Below, piece after piece: positions 23,559 to 33,950 of a stretch of DNA of 64,000 bases. The notes under the pieces were generated by a model. It was not told the origin of the DNA. It did not search any database and saw only the letters and a program-made list of their open reading frames with translations. The stretch's first letter is position 1; the number at the start of each line of letters is the position of its first letter. The DNA lies in NCBI GenBank assembly GCA_027625915.1, contig JANTQA010000012.1:8144501-8208500 (forward strand), written 5' to 3'. The position numbers and the translations under genes are program-made. The DNA is from Anaeramoeba flamelloides (lineage: Eukaryota; Metamonada; Anaeramoebidae).

Positions 23559-24803
23559 TTATCCATAAATTCCTAAAAGCACAGCACCGATCGTTGCAAG
23601 GGTAAAGGATCCACAAAAGTAAATAATTTGCTTTCCGGCCAACTCTTTATAAAAAATGATTCCGACTAATGAAGAAACAACAACATTAAGCTGAGCGATT
23701 GAGTAGCCTTGGCTCATCCCAAGAGGAGACATTGTAGCAATTATTGCAAATATATTACCAATAGTCCATAGGGTGCCAGAGGCAAGAGGGTAACGGATGA
23801 CGTTCAATTGGAGCAAATCGCGGAGGGTCTTATGCTTTCTGTAATGCAAAGTGCAAACAATAGCGAAAATGACTGACGCTCCAAGGAAGGCTCCAAATCC
23901 AAAGGAAATTGGCATTGCAATTCCCCTCTCCTCTTCAGAGGCAAATTCTAAGGGCACCATTTGGCTTCCACCGAAAATCGCAATTAATGCGATTCCAAGT
24001 ATTCCCATTTTAAGATTTGGCTTGTGCTCTCGATCTTTTGTGCTTTTGGTATTTGGTTCAGACTTGGAATCTTCTTCTTCACTAGAATTAAAGCCAACTT
24101 CCATTTCTTTCAAATCATTCGAAATGTCTGAGTCAAGACCATCTGTTAATATACTTTTTGTAAACTTTGGTTCATATTTTTTTTTTTGGTTCGTTTGTTC
24201 ATCTCGATCCCCAGACGAACCTAATCCAATTTCTGAGTCTTCGTTTGAATCGTACTCAGAATCGTTCACTTCGTTGCCTAAAGGTATATTTTCAGAATCG
24301 GATCCTTGGTTGTCAAGTGCGTTTTTGTTTTTGTTCTTCTTTTTGTTTTCTTGTTCCTGATCTTTGTTGTTTGTGTTTTGCTTTAAAAAGCCCAAACTTG
24401 AGACACCCACAACTAAAAAGATGAGCGCAAGCACAGTCAACCCTACTGATTTTACTTTGTGACCAAACACGATCCCCCAAAAAAATGAGATCAGCAAGAT
24501 TAAGATCGCCCAAATGGATTGCCCTTTTGAAATCCCAATGTTTTGGATCGCGATTGGGAAGCTCACCGAACAGGGGATCCACACAATCCCAGCGAGCATC
24601 CCAAACCCACTAAAGTGGAATGGTGCAAAGATTAAGACTAAAAACGGTAAAGTAACAACCATTATGGTCAGATAAAAATTGAAGACGAATGTGTTCAGAT
24701 CTGCATTCAAAACACGTTTAAATTTCATAGGTACACTGAAAAAGCCCCAAAAGAAAATTGAGATCAGAACCGCTACCCACCCAAAAGCCAAAGAAATTGC
24801 CAT
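23559..24803 (-). CDS. TMEM144: TMEM144-like multipass membrane transporter (single exon)
   Basis: An uninterrupted 414-residue protein starting at 24803. About ten hydrophobic segments occur: five in residues 5-139 (WVAVLISIFFWGFFSVPMKF, then GMLAGIVWIPCSVSFPIAIQ, SIWAILILLISFFWGIVFG) and five in 268-413 (ILGIALIAIFGGSQMVPLEF, GYSIAQLNVVVSSLVGIIFY). The repeat-like halves, the N-terminal FWG-FSVPMK motif and the second-half GS-VPLEF are characteristic of the TMEM144 / drug-metabolite transporter superfamily, whose members are proposed carbohydrate transporters. A hydrophilic Asp/Glu/Ser/Lys loop (about 140-265) separates the halves and is much longer than in animal relatives. It is intronless, unlike most neighbours, and faces the USP gene tail to tail. 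Confidence 0.9.
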   Translation of the reverse strand: MAISLAFGWVAVLISIFFWGFFSVPMKFKRVLNADLNTFVFNFYLTIMVVTLPFLVLIFAPFHFSGFGMLAGIVWIPCSVSFPIAIQNIGISKGQSIWAILILLISFFWGIVFGHKVKSVGLTVLALIFLVVGVSSLGFLKQNTNNKDQEQENKKKNKNKNALDNQGSDSENIPLGNEVNDSEYDSNEDSEIGLGSSGDRDEQTNQKKKYEPKFTKSILTDGLDSDISNDLKEMEVGFNSSEEEDSKSEPNTKSTKDREHKPNLKMGILGIALIAIFGGSQMVPLEFASEEERGIAMPISFGFGAFLGASVIFAIVCTLHYRKHKTLRDLLQLNVIRYPLASGTLWTIGNIFAIIATMSPLGMSQGYSIAQLNVVVSSLVGIIFYKELAGKQIIYFCGSFTLATIGAVLLGIYG

Positions 24804-25201
24804 TTAATTGTCTTTTATTTTTCAAAATAATTAATTACAAAGAGAGAATAAAATGAAGAAAATTAAAAACTTTTTTCGAGAAATCGCAAAATACTCATAA
24901 ATTACTTGTTCTGAATAAGAAGATGAGTTTACAATTCAAAATTTGTTTTTCAAGGATAATTGTGTCTCAAAAGTTGGATTACGTATTTATTATTCATTTA
25001 GATCATAAGTTTTGCATATGACTCTTTTTTTGTTTTCATATTCCCACAAAAAAAGAAGTAAAAATTTGTTTTACTTTTTTTTAGATTTGGGCCTTATGTG
25101 AAATCGATTCGTTTTCTTTTTTTTCTCAAAAGTTACTGGTAATTCTTTTTGTTTTGAAAACGAGGTCTAGTACTTACTTGTTTACTTCACTATTGTCTCA
25201 A

Positions 25202-25371
25202 TAAAGGTATTTGAATTAAAAACGAGAAAATATTTTTACTTCCTTTTTCCCTATTTTTCTTGATAAACTAGAGTCAAAAAATTGAAACCCTTGCCTCTAA
25301 AAACTCTATTTGAAAAAGAGTATTTGGCAAAAGAAGTGAAAAATATCCTATTAATACTTCGAATACCAGTA
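25202..25371. mobile_element. TA-flanked MITE (GGTATTTGAAT ends), copy 1
   Basis: Left end TAAAGGTATTTGAATT and right end TTCGAATACCAGTA, about 170 bases apart. It has the same size, ends and internal CTCTATTTGAAAA-type block as the copies at 26450 and 63635. Confidence 0.65.
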
Positions 25372-25449
25372 GTGGTTGAAGATTTACATCAAAAGCAATT
25401 GAAGTCAAGAAATCATATTAATAAGCTATAACTCAAGTAACTTTCAAAT

Positions 25450-25885
25450 AATCTCTTTCAAATTGTTATTGAACAATAAATTATTCGATTTTTTACTAAT
25501 GATCTCAATTAATAAATATTGATTTTTGTTATTTTTTTTTATTTCATTTTTCCATAACTAAAAATGGAAACTCAAAACAACAGAGTTTCAGAGATTTAAT
25601 AATTCAGATTAAGAACTTCCAAAAGTAACTATTTTTTCAATTTTTTTATTTTCCAAGATTGACTGCAAAATCATCATAATGAAAACATAAAGACTGATTA
25701 TTTTAGTTTGCTTTTGATAAAGATTCTTGTAACATCAATATATTCACATGATTTGAGAAATAATTTGTCAAAACAATTTATTCGTTATTTATTTAATTTT
25801 TAAAAAATTGTTATTTAATCACTACTAATCTACATTTCCAGAAAATTTTAAGAAGATATTTGGCAACTTTGAATTCCGATCTTTG
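25450..25885 (+). repeat. Relative of the TTAA element interior
   Basis: It aligns in direct orientation to 16320-16760 (shared AACTTCCAAAAGTAACTATT, AAAGACTGATTA, GATTTGAGAAATAATTTG and CTAATCTACATTTC blocks). The corresponding right terminus is found at 26655-26755, separated by later insertions. Confidence 0.75.
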
Positions 25886-26449
25886 GTAAAACGGCTTTTC
25901 CAATTGACTAGAAAGTCTGATTTTTTTTCTAAAATTGTTTTGATTTTTTACTCTGTTAGTGATCAAAAGAATGCCTACAAAAAACGATAATCCATGTTTC
26001 AAAATATAATCCGTACTTTTTTTCTTCTTGTTTCAAGTCAATATCCAATTCAACACGAAATAGTATACCTAAATTCAAGTCAATTTTGAAAGTAAACTTC
26101 TGGATATTTAGTGTAAAATTTAAATTAAGAATGTACTTTGTTAAATTTTTTCGTAATATTCTCAATTTTTTTGAAATTTTTTCTTTTTTTGATGATAAAA
26201 TTTTTCTTAAAAATTTACTCTATTTTTTAAGATAAAGTTTCCACTTGTAACCTTCATTTTTAGGATTTATTTTGAAATTACTGAACTTTTAAGAAACCAG
26301 TATTATTTAATCAGGGTTTATTATTGATTTCTTTGATATTTTGATGTATCGATTTTCTGAAACAAAAAACTCTCTTTTTTATTTGGAAACACTTAATTAA
26401 ACTTTTCTGTTCTCATTATTTTGACAACAATACAATGGATCTTTTTAGA

Positions 26450-26619
26450 TACTGATATTTGAAATTATAAATTGGAAAAATTTTGACTCGATTTTCCATT
26501 TTTCCTTTTTCAAACAACGCCACAAACCACAACATAATTCTTTGAGAACCCTTTTTGTAAAAAGGTATTTCGTAAAAGGAAGTGAATATTCTTTCCCATT
26601 CTGAATTCAAATACCAGTA
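26450..26619. mobile_element. TA-flanked MITE, copy 2
   Basis: 170 bases from TACTGATATTTGAAAT to ATTCAAATACCAGTA. It is inserted between the body and right end of the TTAA-element relative. Non-coding. Confidence 0.75.
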
Positions 26620-26819
26620 TTTTAGATCAACTCTTTTTTTACTTTGTTTAATAATATTTTTAAATATATTTGAACCAGATAGTACTAATATGATTTAAAT
26701 TCAATAGCAATACAAATTAATTTTAGATTTCTCCAAATTCGACTCTTACCCCTTAAAAGGAAATATTTCCAGATTAACTTGGTTAGGAGTTATTGTCTCA
26801 CAATTGACTTTCTTTATCT

Positions 26820-26996
26820 TTAAGGGACTAGTCTATATTATTTTTTTTTGACCAATTTATAAATAAGGGTTACTTATCGAGAAAGATATTTAATATTAAA
26901 AATAAAGAGGGGTTTTCAAATCTAAGTAATTGACAAAAAATTTTCCCAATCTCAAATAAATTTAGGTTAAAAATTTAATAGAGATTAATCCCTTAA
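26820..26996. mobile_element. 177-base TTAA-flanked element
   Basis: The ends are TTAAGGGACTAGTCTATATT and, inverted, TTAAGGGATTAATCTCTATT. They resemble the termini at 16223 and 3178. Non-coding. Confidence 0.65.
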
Positions 26997-27131
26997 TTTA
27001 AATTTTTACAAATCATATCTCTTTTAGAACTAAATATACAGACATTACAAAAGATTAACTGTAAAATTTTTTTTTGGTATTTTCATTATCTAAGATTCAA
27101 AAATCAAATTCTTGTTTTCTAAATAATAAAG

Positions 27132-27468
27132 ATTGACAAAGTTGGTGATGTCATTATTTTACTTGATGATTTCAATCCATTTCAAAAGGCTGAGAAAAAG
27201 TTAAAAAATAGAGTAAATTTTATTTTAATTTTTGGGCATCTTGATAATATTTTTTTTTGAATATTTTGATTTTATTTATAATTTTTCACTATTAAACGTT
27301 TTGATTAAATAAATCTATAAATATTTTGTTTTTTTAGAAAAAGTGTATAAAAAGAATAAAAAAAAAATTCATTTTGAAATATCAAAAGTAAGCAGAAATA
27401 TAGACAATGAAAATATGAAATGGATAGTGGATGCCTTAGCCGAAATTCACTTCATTATTCGAATATAG
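27132..27468 (+). CDS. Possible 3' exons of a PH-domain-like protein
   Basis: The stretch 27132-27212 reads IDKVGDVIILLDDFNPFQKA and on, with clearly protein-like composition. The stretch 27355-27468 reads KKKIHFEISKVSRNIDNENM, then KWIVDALAEIH and a TAG stop. They join in phase 0 across GTAAATT...AAAAG (142 bases). The last segment, with F-I strands and a final helix containing Trp and WIVDAL, resembles the C-terminal half of a PH domain. No upstream exons or start codon were identified; they would lie beyond the repeats to the left. It could be a live gene with a giant intron, or a remnant. Domain naming is inference. Confidence 0.35.
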
Positions 27469-27729
27469 TTTTTTTTTTTTTTTTTTTAATTTTTGAGAAT
27501 CAAAAAAATAATATTTATATTTATATTGTTTTTACACATAATGTCAAAGTTAGAATAATACCCACTTCTTGAATAAAAATCAAAATCCCAATTACAGAAA
27601 AGTTTTTTCAATAATGGTGATTATCAGATTATATACCTTTTAGATAAATGTTAAAGTTATTTCAATTTTGGTTATTTAAGGAATTGTTTTTTTTTTTTTT
27701 TTTTCTTAAAAAGTTATAGTTGGAAAAAA

Positions 27730-28070
27730 AAAAAAGATCTTCGAAAAGCCTAATAATCAACAATAAAATTAAGACTCTATAATGTTTTTTAAAATTGATT
27801 TAATTATTAGTACAAAATCTTTGTTGTTAACTTTTATTCAGTGAAAGTTCACTAATAAAAAATCGATAATGCTCATTTCAAAAATTGTTACTCACAGCTT
27901 TTTTTAGTTTTTGAGTTTGATTTTTTTAAGATTTTTAAAATATCAGGTTTTTATATATTTAGAATGACTTAAAAATGAATTATGAATCATATTTAATTAT
28001 TAGTTGTTGTTAAATACTAAAAGATATATAATTTTTTTTTCAATTTAATATTTCAGGTGAGTCACAAATG
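27730..28070. repeat. Dispersed repeat with inner MITE-like ends, copy 2
   Basis: Direct match to 9640-9985, including AATATCAGG-TTTTATATA, TTAGAATGACTTAA and TTTAATTATTAGTTGTT. Its inner ends are ATTGTTACTCAC and GGTGAGTCACAA. Confidence 0.65.
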
Positions 28071-28084
28071 TTGGAATGTAGTTT

Positions 28085-28330
28085 ATTTCCACTCAAAGTG
28101 ACCTCGTTGTAGTGGAAAAATTTAGTATGTTTAAAGGATTTGAATGGATATTCGAAAAAAAAATTTAATTTTTGAAATTTCAAAATTGTAATAATTTTTT
28201 CTTATTTTTGCTTTCTTTTTTTTTTTTTCGATTTATATTTATGAAATCTAATTGCTTTCCAATTTTTTTTATTGAAAAATCTATCTATATGAAGTTAAAA
28301 CGTATAATATTAATGTTATTGAAAGAGTGA
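28085..28330. repeat. Dispersed repeat shared with 33705-33950
   Basis: Direct-orientation alignment with shared GACCT-GTTGTAATGGA-type, TTCGATTT and AATTTTAATGTTATTGAAA-type blocks around a long T-run. Non-coding. Confidence 0.55.
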
Positions 28331-28903
28331 GAAAATAATATTTTATTTCTTGAGGAATGTTATATGTTCTTTAGATGAAAATCAAAATGAAGATTGCTAT
28401 TTCGTTTACAATATTTTTCACTAAGAATTTTAGTTTTTCAATTTTGAAAGAAAATATATAAATTGATTATATTTACTTCATACAAATATCAACAATTATT
28501 TCCGTATGTGCATTATTCTATTTATTTCCTTTTGATTCTTTCAATGACAATTCTAAAAAAAAATTAATATTTTTAAAAAAATTCTGGGACTTTGAACAGA
28601 AATAAAGTTTAATAACAAAACTACCAAGGCACCTATTTATAACTTGTGAAGAGTTCAGTGACATTTCATGTGTATCCCTAAGATCTGAAAATACCATCCC
28701 GAATAAGATATTTATCTCTGTACAAGCGTAAATATAAATTTCTTCAAAAAAAAACAATTTAGTTTGACAATTTTTAATAAAAAAACAAAAAAAAAGCATT
28801 ACATTTGGTAATTATACAAACATAATCTTTAAATCGTTTATTATAAACAAATGAAAAAAAAAACAAACAATTGTTAAATCAATCAATTATTCGAAAGAAA
28901 TAA

Positions 28904-29812
28904 TTATTTGAAAGAAACAAATTCAAGAGAATTTGCGATAATTTCGAATCCTTTGGTTGATCTTAACCAAAATTTGCCATTGCCATGTAGAACAGTATTA
29001 CCCGATAATGGGTTCATATTTAAAACCACGACAATGCCCGAATGTTTATCTTTTTGTTTATATGAAATAAAAGGGTTGTTATCATTTAATTTGGCAATTA
29101 GTTCAGATTTATGTCCACCGGGTTTAAAATTTGTTTTTATTCTATGAGAACATCCGCCACCTTCAAAGGCCAAGACGTTTTCTAATAAGGGGTGTTCATG
29201 ATTTAAAATTTCACCAAGTGCTATTCTTTCTTGGTCGTTTTTTGCCCGCAGCAAACGTCCTGGTTCCACTGGTAAAAAATCATTTGTTATGATTCTTCCA
29301 CTTAGGCCGATATTGTTTTTTGATGAAACAAGTCCCTTGTATGTGACGATTACAATCCCGCCCCCTTGTTCAACAAATTCTGCAACAATGTCTCCTAATT
29401 TTTTTGAATTTTCCAATGTATACTTTGAAACAAACCAAATGAAGAGGGAATCATATTGTTGTAATTGTTCAAGTGATGGAACTTTTTTTTTGAGATCAAA
29501 GATATCAACTTTACGGATCCCTGTCCATTTCATTGAGGTGATAACATCGTCTATTCGTAATGGTTTTTGTTCTGTTGTGAGCAATAAAATTTTAAGATCG
29601 GAGAGTTTTTGCTTTGGTTTTGGTTTTTCCGGTGTGAGTCCATTTAGAGATTTCCTCCCGTTTTTCGTTTTCAGAAGAAATGGTAACATTAGCTTCTTTA
29701 TTTCTAGTTCTTTCTTGCTTATAGAACTTTTTTTTTTTCTCCTTTGCTTTCTTTTTCCTTTTTCCTTTCCTTTTTCTTTTCCTTTTTCCTTTTTTTTTTT
29801 TTTTTTTTTATT
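28904..29812 (-). CDS. C-terminal ThuA/GATase-like domain in frame with the BTB protein
   Basis: It reads in the same frame as the BTB section, directly after a TAA at 29815-29813. After a Lys/Gly/Arg-rich start, residues from the Met at 29689 give a 261-residue segment with an alternating strand/helix pattern: LKILLLTTEQ, KVDIFDLKK, YDSLFIWFVSKYTLENS, VAEFVEQGGGIVIVTYKG, then NHEHPLLENV and HSGIVVVLNMNPLSGN. This is the Rossmannoid layout of class I glutamine-amidotransferase/ThuA-like domains, but I see no certain catalytic triad (GGGCSH is only a candidate Cys). It could be a separate gene starting at 29689. More likely it is the C-terminal domain of the BTB protein, read if a 42-base intron (29823-29782) is removed or the poly-A tract length is mis-sequenced. 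Confidence 0.55.
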   Translation of the reverse strand, partial: NKKKKKKKEKGKEKGKEKGKRKQRRKKKSSISKKELEIKKLMLPFLLKTKNGRKSLNGLTPEKPKPKQKLSDLKILLLTTEQKPLRIDDVITSMKWTGIRKVDIFDLKKKVPSLEQLQQYDSLFIWFVSKYTLENSKKLGDIVAEFVEQGGGIVIVTYKGLVSSKNNIGLSGRIITNDFLPVEPGRLLRAKNDQERIALGEILNHEHPLLENVLAFEGGGCSHRIKTNFKPGGHKSELIAKLNDNNPFISYKQKDKHSGIVVVLNMNPLSGNTVLHGNGKFWLRSTKGFEIIANSLEFVSFK

Positions 29813-31092
29813 TTAATTTTTACCTTTTCCTTTTCCTTTTTCTTTTTCAATTATTAATTGAGTTTTATCTGGCTCATTTTCAGACTCAGAATTATATACA
29901 AGAAAATCTGAAGATTCACTATTTTGAGATTTTTTGGAAAAAACCTTTATTTCAAAGTTAGATCCCGAAGAGGTACTAACCTCACCTGAATATGAATACT
30001 TATCTGGTTTTATTGTTTTTTTTTCTTTTTCCTTCTTGTTATCGTTCTCTTTTTCCCGTTCTCTATCCGTTTCCGTTTTTGTTTCCGTTTCCTTTTCCTT
30101 TTTCTGTTTTCTTTCCCTTTTATTTTCATCTTCCTTTTCTTGGTTATTATTTGCTTTATTTTTATTTTCAGGTTTTTCTTTTTTTAAGTTTGACGAAAAG
30201 TGATCAGAACTCAAAGGATTTGCAAAATTTGAAGGAAAATTTATATTTGCTCTCTCATTTTTGTTTTCAACCTTTTGTTTCTCAATTTTGATTTTTTTTT
30301 GTTTATCAACCTTGTTTTGGATTTTTTTTTCAAACAAATCCAATTCTTCTGATAAAAAATGAAAATTTTTTTTAATTTCCAAAATTTTGTTGAGTGGTAT
30401 GATTTTAAAATTAATTAAAGGAAGAAATTTTGAAATATTGTTTCGGATATTAATTGGATTAACTTTTTTCTTACTCCTATCACACAAATATTTGCCTCTT
30501 TCGATCAATCGGAACAATAACGTGAATTGGCTCACTTTAATAAACGGGTTTTTGATGATTTCAATTATTGTTTCATTGCTTAATTTATTCAGGCAGCCTC
30601 TTGAAGAAAAAATTCTGTTTGTGTTTTTGGAAACATAATCAATTAACATGGAAATAAGGTGTGGTAAATTTAGTACGATTGGTTTGTTTAAAAATCGTAA
30701 TGCATTTTTTTGTCGTATATTTTGCTTGATCCACTTCACAGAGAGCTTGTCTAAATCAAAAGTATGAAATTGTTTACTGATCATATAAAGATCAAAGGCA
30801 TTATTGAAATGTATTTCAATGTCCCTTTGATAAACAAACGTCATATAGTCTTGGAATTGTTCAGGTTTTAGTTCTCTTATTTGCACTTTTAATACCCTAC
30901 TTTCTTTTTCAATAATGGATTTGTCTCTCCAGTTGTTTGGAAAGAAGGTACTTCCCAAAATGACGAACACAACAAAAAGATCAATTTATGCCCATAAAAG
31001 ACCTTTTCATTTGGCCCAATTAAAAATTCCACGTCTGACATTTGCATTTTGTTTTGTATTGGCACAATCAGTTGCGAAAATGTTGTAGCCAT
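29813..31092 (-). CDS. BTB/POZ-BACK domain protein with a frameshift in the BTB domain
   Basis: From the ATG at 31092, the first frame gives a BTB start (MSDVEFLIGPNEKVFYGHKL, then IFLLCSSFWEV). The expected continuation (NNWRDKSIIEKESRVLKVQI, then ELKPEQFQDYMTFVYQRDIE) is in another frame from about 30944. One base appears to be missing near 30940-30950, and no intron repairs it. BACK-like helices follow (LDKLSVKWIKQNIRQKNALRFL), then a Lys/Glu/Arg-rich linker ending KEKGKGKGKN and TAA. BTB domains dimerise and often recruit cullin-3 ubiquitin ligases. The frameshift is either a sequencing slip, a real inactivation or, less likely, programmed frameshifting. Confidence 0.7.
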
Positions 31093-31483
31093 TTTGATTA
31101 TTTTTTTTTTGATTCAAAACAAAAGGCTTATAAAACAATAAAAAAAGTTTTGAAAAATGATAAAGATTCTTCAAGTATTGTGAGAACATACGAATTCTAT
31201 TGATGTTTTGATTTTTTTATTCCTTGGTTTTGCTTTTTGATCCCTTATTGCTGAATTACACTTATTACATCAACTTTACAAATCGATTTAATTTTAAACA
31301 GAAATAATTGTTCAATAAAAAAATGATGAATCAAAATGAAATTCCTCAATAGACGGTAAAGTTCTCATATGGTAAGAATTTAGTACTTATTATTTCTTCA
31401 ATTTTAAAATATAATTCAAATCCAAAAAGTAGATTGATTATTCGGATTAAAAAAGAGCCAAAAACATAAAATTAAATTTGTAT

Positions 31484-31801
31484 TTAAGGACTATTCGAAT
31501 TTAATGCTCTGCGAGGGTTGGAATACCATACAGTAAATGGTTCAAACGTGTTAAAAAGTTGTAGGTTTTTCTGAAAGTCAAAATATTACAATTTTTGGAA
31601 TTATTAACGATTTGTTTTTTGAGTGAATTCGGTTAAAGTTGGGATCTCAAAATATTTTTTTATTTTTCAAGAAAACATTTATAATCCGAAAAATTGCAAT
31701 ATTTTGACTTTCAGCAAAACCTATAACTTTTTAACACGTTTGAACCATTTACTGTATGGTATTCCAACCCCCACAGAGCATAAAATTCGAATAGTCCTTA
31801 A
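31484..31801. mobile_element. 318-base TTAA-flanked foldback with ~110-base arms
   Basis: The ends TTAAGGACTATTCGAATTTA and its inverse are followed by arms that stay almost identical through GGTTGGAATACCATACAGTA and TTCAAACGTGTTAAAAAGTT, to GAAAGTCAAAATATT. Only about 80 bases of unpaired centre remain. Boundaries are TTAA on both sides. The low divergence between arms suggests recent activity or arm conversion. Non-coding. Confidence 0.8.
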
Positions 31802-32340
31802 GAATGTTCAATATTTTCGAAATTTATAGATTATTAAATAAAACCTTAGTAAAATGGCTTTTTTGTTGTTTTTATAACTCTTATTTTTCTGTATTCAAAG
31901 TGAATCGGTTTCCATTGTTTAAATAAGCAGTTATTGATTCTGTTTGGCAAATTTCAATTTCATATATCTTTAGGTATCATAAAAAAATATCAATAGTTAT
32001 ATTTGAAATATATTTATTTTAACTATGGTCTTATAATTAAAAATCAATTAGACAATTTTTTACTCGAATGGTAAAATTGTTCTCAAATTCTGTTTCTATA
32101 TTTCAACTTTTGTTTATTACAAAACATACTGAATGAAAATAGAATTTATTTTGTTTTTTGAAAATTTTTCATTTTTAGAAATAGTGATAATTGAAAACAA
32201 AGTTAATTTAAAGTATGTTTGAATTGAAAAATGAAAAGTTCATTCTTAAGATTCATTTTAATACTAACTATTTTATTTTTTTCATAAGATAAAAAAACAA
32301 TTATTATTCGAAAATAATTAAGTTCTTTCAAAAAAAGTAG

Positions 32341-32341
<1 letters not shown>

Positions 32342-32381
<40 letters not shown>
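32342..32381. repeat. (TA)n microsatellite
   Basis: About 20 TA units without interruption. Confidence 0.95.
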
Positions 32382-32384
<3 letters not shown>

Positions 32385-33704
32385 AAACTCCATTTCACTC
32401 AAAGTGTTCCAACGAAAACTGAAAAATTGACTTTTTTTTCAGAATCAACCAAACTAAGATTGTTTTGAAATAAGAGAAATAATAAACTTAGTATTAGATT
32501 CCATAATCATAAACGGAATGCCAAATCAAACCATAAATTTCTAAAAAAAATATTAAAAAATTTTTGTCACGCTTTCGTTTGTACTCCCCATGCAAAATTT
32601 CTCAATTTCTTTGGAAAATTAAAATTGTTGACAATTATAAGATAATTAATTGTAAATGTATGAAATTTAAAAGTAAATACAAATATTAGCCCTACATAAT
32701 ATTAATTTGTTGTTTCAAACATTTTTTTTTTCTTATTGATTTTTTTTCTAATAAAAATTGAAAAAAAGAAAAGACGGAAAGGAAAAAAAGAAAAATAAAA
32801 CAAAAAAAATACAAAATGAATAATATTTGTATTATAATGGTTGTAATAGTAGTTTTGAAAATATTGGATCTTATTTTAATAAGTAATTAATATTACAAGA
32901 AAAAAAACCAAACAATCAAACTAAAAATTATCCTAAAATTCTCTTCAGAAACTTGTAAAATTTAACTTATATCACATAAGAAATACTTTTTATTTAAACA
33001 ATTTTTAATAATAATATTTAGTTACCCAATCATAATTCTTTTATTATGGTTAGTAACACATTAAAATTTAAAAGTTCAATGGGATTTATCATTTATTTCT
33101 CAATACTTTTAACATTTTCAAACAAATAAAAGTAATTCCAATTTAATAATACTAATGATAAAAATTATAATAAATATTTCTCAAATAACTGATTTGAATA
33201 ATAATAATTCATTGTAAATGCTTTTTTTTTTTGAAAAATATTATTGCCTCATCTTTTGATTATCAAGAAATATAATAAAATATTTGAAAACTATATAAAT
33301 AATCAATTGATTGTAATCCTCCTTGATTCAGTATTTAATTTATTTTTTTTTTATATTTTTCAAATAAGAATAATTGAAAGGTTCAAGGTTATTTGTTCAT
33401 ACAGATTATAACTCTCAGAAATTACTCAATGTGAGATTTCATCAAAATAAAAAATTTTGCTAAATTTTTTGTTTTTTCTTGTGGATCTAAAAATCCAAAC
33501 CAAAAAGATTAGGATCTTTTACTAAAAATTTAAATGGGTAAGATGGATTTTTTGATAAAAAATGATAATTCATTTCTTGAAAATAGAAAAATGAAATTTT
33601 TTAACATGTTTAATTGAATAATTGTGTAAATTTTGAAACTATTGTCTTTATAAACTAAAATAAATATGAGTCAAGATTCAGTTAATAAATTATATATATA
33701 AACT

Positions 33705-33950
33705 ATTTTTTAGCCAAAGGGACCTAGTTGTAATGGATAAAATACATGTTTTTAAAGGGTTTGCATAGATATTAGATGAAAAATTTTATTTTGGATATTT
33801 TCAAAACCGAAATCTTTTTTTCACATTTTTTTTTTTTTTTTTTTTTTCGATTTTTTTTAAAATCTAATTCAGTTCCAAAATTTTTTTTTTATTGCAAGAT
33901 CAATTATCCCTTGGTAAAAATGTGTAATTTTAATGTTATTGAAACCATGT
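33705..33950. repeat. Dispersed repeat shared with 28085-28330
   Basis: Direct-orientation partner of the 28085 copy, including an internal T-run of about 22 before CGATTT. Confidence 0.55.

Larger units (their letters stand above)
24804..27131. other. Intergenic/intronic repeat-rich DNA
   Basis: It contains two copies of the TA-flanked MITE (25202-25371, 26450-26619), a relative of the TTAA element interior (25450-25885) with a matching right end at 26655-26755, and a 177-base TTAA element (26820-26996). A first exon for the exons at 27132 may lie here; a 34-codon frame starting with ATG at 24922 is open, but nothing supports it as coding. Confidence 0.4.
27469..28903. other. Intergenic repeat-rich DNA
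   Basis: It contains the second copy of the 9640-9985 repeat (27730-28070), which runs directly into a repeat shared with 33705-33950 (28085-28330). No gene seen. Confidence 0.5.

Noticed and set aside
26416-26610. 64-codon minus-strand frame
   Set aside because: It coincides with a TA-flanked MITE (26450-26619) and is not conserved in the other copies.
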